A stretch of 48,845 nt of DNA, from positions 104,738 to 153,582 of the forward strand of contig MU657259.1 in assembly GCA_026770575.1 (NCBI GenBank), read 5' to 3'. The stretch is from Pelagophyceae sp. CCMP2097. Taxonomy: Eukaryota; Sar; Pelagophyceae. Position numbers and translations under genes: made by a program. Positions 10,147-19,227 of the stretch are shown here, piece by piece (within the stretch, counting starts at the first letter, position 1; each line of letters opens with the position of its first letter). The notes under the pieces were generated by a model, which saw only the letters and a list, made by a program, of their open reading frames with translations, ran no database searches and was not told the origin of the DNA.

Positions 10147-12313
10147 GGAGCTGGCTCCGCGAGGTCAAAAAGGTCGAGGTCCGCGAGGTCCGGCGCGAGG
10201 TCCGGGCCGGCGGCGGGGACGCAGTCCGCGCAGAACCAGTCGCCTTCCGGCACCGCAGCGATTCCCACGCAGTCGAGGTGGAACGGGCCGTCGCAGCCGT
10301 CGCAGAGCACCACCGTCGAGCCGTCGGACTCGCCGCAGACGCGGCACAGGTCCTCGTCGTCCTGCGACGTCGGCGGCGCGCCGTCGCCCTGCGATGACGG
10401 CGGCGCGCCGTCGTCTTGCGACGACGGCGGCGCACCGTATTCGGCGACGAGGTCGGCGCGCGAAGCGAAGCGCCATTGGACGCCGTACGCGTCCTCCTTG
10501 AGGACGCTGCACCCGAAGCGCTTCTCGCAGTTGAGCCACTCGAGACTGTACTCGTGCCTACGCGCGTGAATCGCGAAGGGGCCCCGGAGCGCTGCGAAAC
10601 GCACGTGAGCTTGCCGTTGCGCAGGAGCGCCTTGACGCGCGCGACGGTAGCGCGCTCGGCGAGCGTCTCGCCGTCGTTGTGCCGGTGCACAATGTACTCG
10701 CCCGCGTGCGGCCACCGCGGCATCGTCGCGCCGTGGATCTCGCCCTCGAGGAGCGTGAAGATCCACTCCGTCGGCGGCGTCGGCGCGTCCGAAGGCGCGC
10801 CGCTGCACCGCGCCGGCGCGCGGCGGCGCTTCTTCGCCAACGCCGCCGCCGCAGCCGACGACTGCGAAATGCACTTGACACAGAACCACGCGTCCGGGAT
10901 GTTCGCGAGCGGCGGGCGGAGGCAGCGCGCGTGCGCCGCCGCGGAGCAGCCGTCGCAGAGCAGCAGGCTGTCCTCGTCGTCGCCCGACGCGCAGTACGAG
11001 CAGAAGACGTCTTCGACGGCCTCTGCGCGCGCATCCTCGGCCTCGGCCTCGGTCGCGTACCGCCACCGAGATCCAAACTCTTGCATCCTACGCCGCGGCA
11101 CCGGCGTCCGTCGAGGCACACGGGGAGTCTCCCTCGCGGCCTTTGGGTAAGAGGCCACTCACTTGAACCAGAGCGGGCACCGTGCCTCGCCGGCGACGTT
11201 GTAGAACTTTGCCACGATGTCGTAGCTGCCGTGCGCCTTGCGCGGCGTCGAGAGGACCTCGGCCACGAAGCCGTTCTCCTCCAGCTTCTCGCGCTCGTTG
11301 TGCCGGTGCAGGAGGAAGTCCCCGCGGCGCGGCAGGCGCGGCGCGGCGCTCGGCGAGGACGCGGCGTCGTCCGCGCCGCGTCGACTCGCCGACACCGTCG
11401 CCTTGGCGGATTCGTCGCTTTTCGGCGCGGACTCGTCGCTTTTCGGCGCCGCGTCGTTCTTTCGTCGCCCTTTCGGCGCCGCCTCGCGCAGGCTCGTCGC
11501 CTCTTTCGCCGCTCCGTTCGGCGCATCTCGCCGTCGCTTCGTCGGCTTGGCGTCGTATTCGTCGTCGTCGTCGTCATCGTCGTCATCGTCCGTCTCGCCT
11601 CGGCTCTTCGCCTTCTTCGCAGTCTTCGCCTTTGGCGCTGCGTCGACTTTTCGTCGCTTCGTCGGCTCCGCCTTAGCAGCCTCTTCTCCCGGCACCGCGC
11701 CGGGCGCCTTTCGTCGCGCCGACTCCGCTTCGCGTCGCGCCGTTTCGCGGACCACCGGCGGCTCATCGCGCGGGGATGCGTGCCGAGGAGGAAATCGCGG
11801 CGGCGGTGGCGATTCGTGCCGGGCGGCGGCGGTGACCGCGATCGCGCCGTCGGCGTCGGGCGCGTCGTCGCCTTCGCTCTGCCGCTGCGACTGTGACGCG
11901 ACGTACTCCTCCGTCGTGGCCGACGAAAAGCCGCGACTCGCTGACGCGCGTGCGTCGCGGTGCTTCGTCGCGTCGCACCCGTCGTCGACGGGCGTCGTTT
12001 CGACTGGCGTCGTTTCGACTGGCGTCGTTTCGACGGGCGTCGTTTCCGGCGGCGGCGACGCGTTGAACGTCACAGAGCTCTTCCGAGCGGCCGATCGGTC
12101 GGGCCCGGCGCGAGATGCGACCGGCGACGCCGCCGCGCGGCCGTTCTCCTTTTCGGTGGGCGCCTCATCTTGGGAGCCCTGCGACGACGTCGACTGCCGG
12201 ATTCCCGTCGGGCGCAGTGGACCGCCCGTGACAAACTTTGGCGGCGGCGGCGCAGGGCGCTTCACCGTCGAAGCCCCGAGTTTTTGGAACTTCTTCGCCC
12301 CGGGTCGGAGCAT
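10104..12313 (-). CDS. Double-PHD chromatin protein with duplicated HRHN module
   Basis: Three exons: 12313-11163, 11087-10605 and 10557-10104; about 695 residues. The first ATG is at 12313. The N-terminal half is disordered and basic: four ETTPV units near 11990-12046, an Asp run, and lysine-rich nuclear-localisation-like stretches. Then a module occurs twice. The first copy is GDFLLHRHNEREKLEENG, then FGSRWRYAT, then a PHD finger (CSYC, LLLCDGC, HARC, WFCVKC). The second is GEYIVHRHNDGETLAER, then YGVQWRFAS, then a PHD finger (CRVC, VVLCDGC, HLDC, WFCADC). PHD fingers read histone-tail modifications; the protein is therefore likely nuclear and chromatin-bound. The roughly 80-residue HRHN region in front of each finger is not one I can name. 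Confidence 0.85.
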
Positions 12314-12464
12314 CGCCAGTCGCGCCGCGGGCAACGGCGCCGGCTCAAGTTTAAGCGGCGCCTCAACTGTACAATCAACCTTTTATGAACACACGTCTTT
12401 TGGTGGATACAATTGTAAGGTCGCGCTCGGCGCCGGCTCGAGCGCTCCGCGGCGCCCGGGCGGG
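12314..12464. promoter_or_regulatory. Shared divergent promoter region
   Basis: Only 151 bp separate the start codons of the minus-strand PHD gene and the plus-strand gene at 12465. Both promoters must lie here or within the leaders. Confidence 0.45.
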
Positions 12465-13377
12465 ATGCTCCCGGTTTTGTTATGCGCAATCGCAATGCGA
12501 TTCGCGACTGCGTCGACGAGACCAGCTGCGCGGCATGCGACGGCGTGGCGGCTCGGGGCGGCTCCGACGTATAAGATGGGCGGCGTCGACCGCCGCGTGT
12601 CTCTGAGTCGGCTGCTTGGCGGCGCGTCGGCGCTGGCGTGGGCGCCAGCGACGCGGGCCCGGGACATCCTCGACGTGTGCCCGAATTGCCAACAGCCCAT
12701 CGAAATCCTGCCCCTGAAGACCATCCGTGAGAGCCCCGCTCCCGGCGCGTCTGCCCGACCAACGACGGTCGCAGGCGGACGGTGGTCGCTCAGCGCGAGC
12801 ATCCTCGACGAGAACAAGAACCCGTCGCGGCGGCTCGACGGTGTCGTGTCGTTCCGTGGCTACGACGGCACACCGTGCGTGCCCGTCCGAGGCGCGAGAG
12901 CGATCAGAGAGCGCTGGCGAGACTGGCTGTGCTTTACACAGTGTGCTTCGCACAGATTGTTTCACACAGGAACCGCGGCCAGTGCTCGTTCACCTCTGGC
13001 GTCGACGCCACGGTGGGATCCGGGAGCTGGGCCGAGAAGCCGGCGCGCATCAACTCTGGCCAAGTGTCGTGGTCGGCGCGGTGGCGCCTCAAGCTCTCGG
13101 ACGGCACGCAGCTCATCTTCCGCGGCGACACGCGCACCGGGTCGCCCCGCGTGAGCAGCACCGCCTTTGTCTGGCTCGGTCCGAATTCGAGCCGTCGAAA
13201 CAGGACTTCCTCGTCTCTCGGTCGGCGCCGAGCATCCGCCTCGGAGAGGTCCTCATGGAGGTCCCCGGCGCGTTTGGGTCGGGGTCCGTTTCGCAGAAAC
13301 GCATCGGCAGTTTCAACGCGACGCTTGTCCAGTCCTGGAACGGCGCCACCGTCGACGAAGACTCTAAGATCCGATGA
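12465..13377 (+). CDS. Predicted thylakoid-lumen protein of unknown function
   Basis: Three exons: 12465-12874, 12970-13168 and 13204-13377; 260 residues with consistent phases (the second intron is only 35 nt). The N terminus looks tripartite. It has a hydrophobic start (MLPVLLCAIA), then a Ser/Thr/Arg/Ala transit-like stretch, then a twin-arginine leader (DRRVSLSRLLGGASALAWA) ending in an Ala-x-Ala-type site before RDILDVCPNC. That is the layout of a nuclear-encoded lumenal protein of a secondary plastid. The mature part has a CPNCxxP pair, then a beta-rich region (WSLSASILDENK, RWRLKLSDGTQLIFRGD, IGSFNATLVQSW). No enzyme motif is recognised. A start at the in-frame ATG at 12495 is also possible. 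Confidence 0.7.
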
Positions 13378-13732
13378 GATTGTTGCGAAGACGGTCCGTC
13401 AAAGCGGGCCGCTCGGCCGGCCGCGGCGGCGCAAGATAGGCACGCGAAGAAGAAGAGGCCGCGGAGGCCGACAATCGGAGGCCGTCGCGCGCCCGGGATC
13501 TCCGACTCCGAGAACGGTCAGGACGTCGGACGTCCTCGGACTTTCCGGGGCGGCCGAGCCAACGCCGTCTGAATCAAATCCATCATGCGTCGGGCATGTT
13601 TACGGCGTCCCCACCGCGCGGGCGCGCTCGAGAGTGGACCCTCCGGGGTCTCGAGTGCCGGCTTACAACATGAGAGAGTCGCAACATTAGAGGGTTGTAC
13701 TCAAGAGCCGCGCCGTGTTGTCGGCGCTCAAG
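13378..13732. other. Intergenic gap with decayed WD40 fragment
   Basis: This lies between convergent genes. At about 13703-13730 the minus strand reads SADNTARLLS, close to the SADKTARVWD of the adjacent WD40 gene, so part of a repeat unit was duplicated downstream and has decayed. Otherwise nothing is seen. Confidence 0.5.
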
Positions 13733-14666
13733 TTAGACTGCGACATTCCAGAGCCGCGCCGTCGTGTCCTTGCTCGCCGTCACGACGCGCGCGCCGTCGG
13801 GCGAGAACGCGCAGCTCGTGACGAAACCGCTGTGCCCCTCGAGCGTCAGCAGCAGCGCGCCCGTCTCGGCGTCCCAGACTCGCGCCGTCTTGTCCGCGCT
13901 CGTCGTCACGATGCGCTTGCCGTCGGGCGAGAACGCGCAGCTCGTGACCCCGTTGGTGTGCCCCTCAAGCGCCGTCTGGAGCGCGCCCGTCTCGGCGTCC
14001 CAGAGCCGCGCCGTAAAGTCATCGCTCGCCGTGACGACGCGCTTGCCGTCGGGCGAAAACGCGCAGCACCACTTCGCCGTCGTGCTCGAGCGTCAGCTGC
14101 AGCGCGCCCGTCTCGGCGTCCCAGATCCACGCCGCTTCGCCGCACGCCATCACGACGCGCTTGCCGACGTAGGATAAAGCGCAGCTGCAGAACTCATCGG
14201 TGTGCTCCACGAGCCTCGCCTGCAGCGTGCCGGTCGCGGCGTTCCAGAGCTGCGCCGCCCCGTCGTAGCACGCCGTGATGACGTGCCTGCCGTCGGGCGA
14301 GAACGCGCAGCAGCAGACTTCTGCGCCCTCCTCGAGCGTTAGCTGCAGCGCGCCCGTCTCGGCGTCCCAGAGCCGCGACGTCCCGTCGTGGCTCGCCGTG
14401 ACGATGCGCGCGCCGTCGGGCAAGAACGCGCAGCTCGAGACGTAGCCCGTGTGGCCCCTGAGGATGCCGCGTTTCTTGAGGACGCGGTCCTGCCAGAGGA
14501 TTTTTCGCAAACGTGCCGCCACGGCGCGGCCATCTCGGGCGACGCGCTTCGTCACGAAGAGCCCGTTTGCGGACCCCGCCAGCCGCAGGATGGGCGTGCT
14601 CAGGTCGCTCCGGAGCAGCTCGAGGGCGCGGGCGGCGCCGAGCGCGGCGCGCGGCGGCGGCGCCAT
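13733..14666 (-). pseudogene. WD40-repeat gene interrupted by a frameshift
   Basis: Single-exon WD40 gene starting [18 protein letters not shown] and ending with a TAA at 13733-13735. It contains six near-identical ~42-residue units (HTGYVSSCAFLPDGARIVTA, SRLWDAETGALQLTLE, and so on). The reading frame breaks near 14068-14072. Upstream of it (N-terminal) the frame reads EHDGEV; immediately downstream the expected CAFSPDGKRVVTAS is in another frame. Compared with sister units this is a 2-nt deletion (or 1-nt insertion), and no intron can bridge it. The span of 934 nt is not divisible by three. Left as is, translation stops about 20 codons later. It could be a true pseudogene, a truncated but active protein, or an assembly error. 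Confidence 0.75.
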
Positions 14667-15050
14667 CGCCGCCGGGCCGCCCTCGAAGGCGCGGCCGGGC
14701 CCCGCCCTCGTCCAGTCGAGGCCGCGGCGAGCCCGAGGTACTCGAGTCGAACGACGAGGATTCTCTAATTCCGGTCGATACTGATAAGTGACTATATATA
14801 TATTTTCGCGCTGCATCGCGTTGCACCGCGCGCGGTCCGTCCACTGGCACACAGTCGCGTCAAAGAGGGAATGCTCGCTGAATTTTAGCGATCGTTTTTG
14901 TCGCCGAAGCCGCACGAGAGGGCTTGTCACGGACGAGGCCCGGGGAGGCTTCGAAGAGGTCGGCGCTTGCTGCTGAGTAGGTCATCGGCTCGAGCATCTC
15001 CGGCGGCCTCGCGAGCACGGGCCCTCTCCGCGGCCCCTCTCCACGGCCCT
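14667..15050. promoter_or_regulatory. Divergent promoter with TATATATATATA tract
   Basis: The 384 bp between the divergent WD40 and methyltransferase starts contain an alternating TA tract at about 14793-14804, the clearest TATA-like element in the window. Function is inferred from position. Confidence 0.4.
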
Positions 15051-16042
15051 ATGGCGACGTTCCCGTCTGCGGTCCGCGCGTCCAAGCGCGAGGAGGCGCC
15101 GGCCGCGAGGGAGGCGGCGGATCCGGCGAGCGCGGCATTCGATGAACTGGAGCCCTCGGCGCTCTCCATGCGATTCTTCGACGTCAGTGACGTCTGCCTC
15201 GAGATCGAAGAGGACCCGAGCGGCACGCTCGGCTACGGCAACGGCGCGACGTGCTGGGACTCGAGTGCGCCGCCTGGACGCCGCGGCTATTTTCGAACGC
15301 TCGACACTGCTTCTGCTCTAGGCCTGTTGCTCGCGACGGTGCTGTCGCAGACGCCGCCGGCGCTGCTGCCGCGCGGCGGCGAGTGGGCCGGCTGCCGCGT
15401 CCTCGAGCTCGGCGCCGGCTGCGGCCTCGTCTCCGCAACGCTCGCGGCGTTGGGCGGAAGCGTCGTCGCGACGGAGCGCCCCCTCGCGCTGCCGCTGCTG
15501 CAACGCAACGCGCAGCGCAACGCACAGCGCGCCGCGCTTAAGGTCCTCGCGTGCCCCGCGGCGTCTCTTTGACGCCTCCTTTTGACGCCGTCCCGCGCAA
15601 TCGCAGTCGACGCCCGCGGCGGCACGCCCGTTTCGGCGCAGGCTCGACTGGGCCGACGAAGAGCGCTGGCGCGCGGTCCTCGCCGGCGAGGCGTTCGACG
15701 TCGTCGTTCGCCGCCGCGTCGGCGATTGGCCGCGCAGCCAGCGAACGCCATGGACCGTCGCGACGAGGGCCGATGAATCGTCTGTAGGTGGGCTGCGACC
15801 TCGTCTTCCACGCCAACGCCGCCGTCCACGCCTCGCTCGCCGACATCTTCGCCGCTGCACTGCGGCGCGGGAGCGAGGCCTGGCTCGTCCACGAGATCCG
15901 CGAGGTCGGCATCGAAGGCAGCTTCCGCTCGATGCTCCTCGCCCGCGGTGTGCGCTCCAGACGCCTCCAGATCCAAGAAGCGCCGCCGGATATCCTCATC
16001 CTCGAGCTCACCCTCGCCCAAGGAGCCCCGGCATCGTCGTAA
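15051..16042 (+). CDS. METTL21-like protein methyltransferase
   Basis: Four exons: 15051-15264, 15322-15542, 15607-15705 and 15788-16042; 262 residues and phases agree. It is a class I SAM-dependent methyltransferase (Methyltransf_16 type). Visible motifs are the CWDSS entry (replacing the usual vWdaa), motif I VLELGAGCGLVSATLAALGG with VVATER at the end of strand 2, a LDWADEERWRA loop, and FDVVVGCDLVFHANAAVH where family members have D.i.gsDvvY. Such enzymes methylate lysines of chaperones, elongation factors or calmodulin; the substrate here cannot be told. It is convergent with RPS23, only 66 bp between stops. Confidence 0.85.
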
Positions 16043-16108
16043 GAGTCGACTCATCCCCGTCGCGTCCCTCAGGAGAACGCGTGTTGAACCCAAGTGAAAG
16101 TTAAGCGC

Positions 16109-16905
16109 TTACGAGCGCGGCTTCTCCTTCTTCTCCTTGTAGAGCGCGAGGAGCGCGACGCCGGCGACCTTTGCGATCTTGAAGCGGACGCCAGGGATGT
16201 CTCCGACGGCGTGGCCCCTGCGGCCGAACCCGGCGACGAGCACCTCGTCGTTCTCGTCGACGTAGTTCAGGCAGCCGTCGCGCGGCACAAACGCGGCGAT
16301 CTTCTTGCCGTTCTTGATGAGCTGGACGCGCACGCACTTGCGAATGGCCGAGTTCGGCTGCTTAGCTTCGATGCCGATCTTTTCCAGGACGATGCCCTTG
16401 GCGTGCGACGCGCACCCAAACGGCTTGGCGTACTTGGAGATGTTGTGCGACTTGGAGTACTGCTTGTTCGCCTACGGTGGGAGCGGTGAGAACTCGCGTC
16501 GCAGCGACCTCTCGGACGAACAGTCCACGGCCCTGCCGCGACGACCCCGCGCGGTGGACCGCGGCGAGGCGCCCCTCCGGGAGAGCCGTGGAACCGTGCG
16601 ACGCCCCCCCATCTCTCGCGCCGTGTAGCGGCCCTCGGGCGCGGCCGCCCAGGGCGGCTTCCGGGCGGCCGTCGGGCCCGCCGTCCACCGAGGATCGCCG
16701 TCGAGCGCGGCGCGCGGGCCCGCGTCGGCCCCGCGCGAGCTCCGGTGGCCTCGGCCGTGAGGACCCATCGACTTTGGCCCTCATCGACTTTGGCCCTCAT
16801 CGGCTTTGGCTCGCGTCGGACGCGGATGCGCGCCCAGCGCTGCTCGCGGCGGTGCATCTTGAGCTTGCGCCCGGCGCAGATCCCATTCGGCTTGCCTTTG
16901 CCCAT
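16109..16905 (-). CDS. RPS23: 40S ribosomal protein uS12 (RPS23)
   Basis: Two exons, 16905-16834 and 16471-16109, give a 144-residue protein, the usual length. The C-terminal exon contains the near-invariant blocks [38 protein letters not shown] and [17 protein letters not shown], and ends KEKKEKPRS. uS12 sits at the decoding centre of the small subunit and the PRD(G) loop is the hydroxylated proline site. The conserved join RWANKQY fixes the splice: exon 1 must end after TGG, so the 362-nt intron begins GCGCGC (GC-AG). A GT donor 12 nt further on would add four residues not found in this protein. This is the longest intron of the traced small genes and holds a 16-bp tandem repeat. Confidence 0.97.
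16766..16811. repeat. 16-bp tandem repeat inside the RPS23 intron
   Basis: CATCGACTTTGGCCCT occurs twice in tandem (16766-16781, 16782-16797), with a third diverged copy to 16811. Confidence 0.8.
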
Positions 16906-17065
16906 CTTGACGAGAGGAGCTTGACGGCTGGCGAGGCTGGCGGTGCAGTTTAGGCGACTTTTCCTATCGCTAACTCCCGACCAAGCAGCTTAAGCGCGCG
17001 CCCGGACTGGGCCGCGTCGACGACGTCAGGGATGCCCCGCCGCGGCTAGGCTCGCGACGCCGAGG
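16906..17065. promoter_or_regulatory. Shared divergent promoter region
   Basis: The 160 bp between RPS23 and the TLC transporter start codons must serve a strongly expressed ribosomal protein gene and a transporter. Confidence 0.45.
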
Positions 17066-18937
17066 ATGCTGCAGAGGCATGCGCCTTGGAAGCGCTTCGG
17101 GGGTGTGATCCAGACGCTGTACGGGGACGTGTCGTACGATGATCTCCCCCGCGTCGCGTGGCTCTCCGCGACGCTGTGCTCCATCATCGCCTCGTTCTGG
17201 CTGCGCCCACCGGCGCCCGCGAACCGACGCCCGCCGCGCGGGTTGAGAGCGCGGTTTGAGAGCGGAAAACGCCGGACGCGCGCCGCAGGCTCGATTCGCT
17301 CAAGGACACTGTTCTGGCGACGACGGTGGGCCTCGAGTACCAGCCAAAGGCGAAGCTCATCTCGGTGCGCGGCCGCGTTTGCGTCGCCCCGCGGACCGCA
17401 CAGCGGACCGCGGCGTCAGGTGTGCGTCACGCTTTTCATCGTGGCCGGCTACAACTCGCTCATCGACCGCGTCTCCAAGCCGATGCTCTTCTACATCGTC
17501 TGCGTCTCCTACGCCTTTATATTCGTCTGCATCGGCGGCCTCCTCGCGCACAAGACGATTGGCATGGAGAACACGGAGCCGAGCCCGAGAAGGCTCATCG
17601 GCTGGGTCTCGTACTTTGCAATCGAGTCGTACGGGTCCTTAGTCGTCGCTTTGTTCTGGGCGTTTTGCAACGCCTCCATCGAGCTCGAAGAGGCCAAGTC
17701 GAGCTACGGGCTGATCGTCGCCTTTGCGCAACTCGGCGCCATCTTCGGCTCGACGCTGGCGACGCAGGTCGAGCTGTTCCACATCTCCTTCCTCTACTCG
17801 CTCGGCGGCGTCATGTGCCTTGGCGTCTGCGCCATGGTCCACGGCTACGTCAAGCTCTTCGGCGACACGGAGCTCGTCGCCGGCGGCCACCGCGCTGTCG
17901 ACTCGGCTGCCGACGGCGACGACGCTTCAAGTGAGCCGCCCGAGCCTGCGCCAAAGGCCACGGGCCTGCACCGCGTCTTCGGCGGCTTTCTGCTCGTCCT
18001 CGAGTTCCGCTACGTCGCGCTCCTGCTCGTCATCTCGACGCTTTACGAGGTCGTGCTCACCGTCCTCGACTTTGAGATGAAGGTCATCGGCCGAGCGCGC
18101 TACGCCGCGGACCGAGAGGGCGCCGAGCAGTTCGCGCGGCTCATGGGCATGTTCGGCCAGACCGTCAATACGATTTCTTTCCTCTTCTCCCTCCTCTGCT
18201 TCTCCTACGTCGTCCGCACGCACGGCCTGCCCACGACGCTCATGATCTTCCCGTTCCTGCTGACGGCGGCGACGCTCGTGGCCTACTTTTCGCCGTCGCT
18301 CTGGACGCTCTTCGCGACGGCGGCGGTGCTCAAGGCGCTGACGTACTCGCTCAACGAGCCGGCGCTGGAGATGCTGTACATGCCCACGTCGCTCGACATC
18401 AAGTACAAGGCCAAGGCCTGGATCGACGTCGTCGGTGCGCGCGGCGCAAAGGCGCTGGGGTCGTTGATCAACGACGTCGTCCAGTGGTCGCCGACGCTCC
18501 AGCAGACGCTGCCGCAGTACGGCAACGTCCCCGCGCTCTTGGCCCTGCGCCGCGTCCGACGAATGCCCGAGGACCACCGCTTTCAAACCTGTTGTTTTCA
18601 CAACATTTTTTTCTTTTTTTTTGTAAGTCTTGCAGGGAGCGGCACCAGAGAAGTACCAGGGGGAAGACGTCCATCGATCGACTGTGGAGCGCGCGCCTTT
18701 GGACCGCCGTCATCGCCGCGCTAGGTCTCGCTCGTCCTCCTCGGCGTGTCCTACCTCGTGGGCCAGGCCTTTGAGACGCTCATCGCGTCTGGCAAAATCG
18801 TCGGCAACGTGCGGCCCGCGACGCCGCGCAAGGGCAGCTACGAGCTCGTCGGCGCGGGGTCCGCCAGCGAAAGCGGCGCCGCCGGCGACGCCGAGCCGCC
18901 CGGCCGCGACGCCCAGAAGACCGCCCTCAGCTCATGA
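17066..18937 (+). CDS. TLC-family ATP/ADP (nucleotide) transporter
   Basis: Five exons: 17066-17202, 17289-17364, 17420-18526, 18636-18668 and 18725-18937; 521 residues. It is a multi-span membrane protein with TLC (PF03219-type) landmarks: SFWLLDSLKDTVLATT after the first helix, GLEYQPKAK, ESYGSLVVALFWAFCNASI with EEAKSSYGLI, and the C-terminal MLYMPTSLDIKYKAKAWID followed by VVGARGAKALGSLI. Such carriers exchange ATP for ADP or move nucleotides across plastid envelopes in algae and across the membranes of intracellular bacteria. The N terminus has no obvious plastid signal. Exon 1 to 2 needs a GC donor (GCGCCC at 17203). An apparent frameshift near 18723 disappears once the 56-nt intron 18669-18724 is removed. 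Confidence 0.85.
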
Positions 18938-19227
18938 ACACGCGCCCGCGGTGGGCGGCGCCGGAATCACACGTAATCAGCCACGCGGCGAGTGCGCAAC
19001 GCATATTCCTCCGAGGAGACTCGGCGTGGGGGCAAGGAGCGCTTAAGAGCGCGGCTCTTCCCTCCGGACGTGCGAGGGGACCGACGAGGTCAAGAGACGA
19101 CAAGGAGCTCGGGAAAGCCTCCACAAACGTTTGAGAGGACGACGAGAGTCGTCAGCGGTCGGCCCTGACCCGGCGGTCGTAGACGCACGATGAGACTCAT
19201 CATGTATTATTTACATTTATCCCGACG
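18938..19227. other. Convergent 3' spacer
   Basis: The 290 bp between the transporter stop and the next gene's stop show no coding exon. Confidence 0.4.

Noticed and set aside
11238..12460. Long plus-strand open frame over the PHD gene
   Set aside because: Serine/arginine-rich antisense of the disordered PHD N terminus; the minus strand has PHD fingers and matching splice phases.
18700..18730. Apparent +1 frameshift in the TLC transporter between SARLWTAVIAAL and VSLVLLGVSY
   Set aside because: A 56-nt GT-AG intron (18669-18724) joins GAAPEKYQGED in phase to VSLVLLGVSY; the helix-like reading in between is intronic coincidence.
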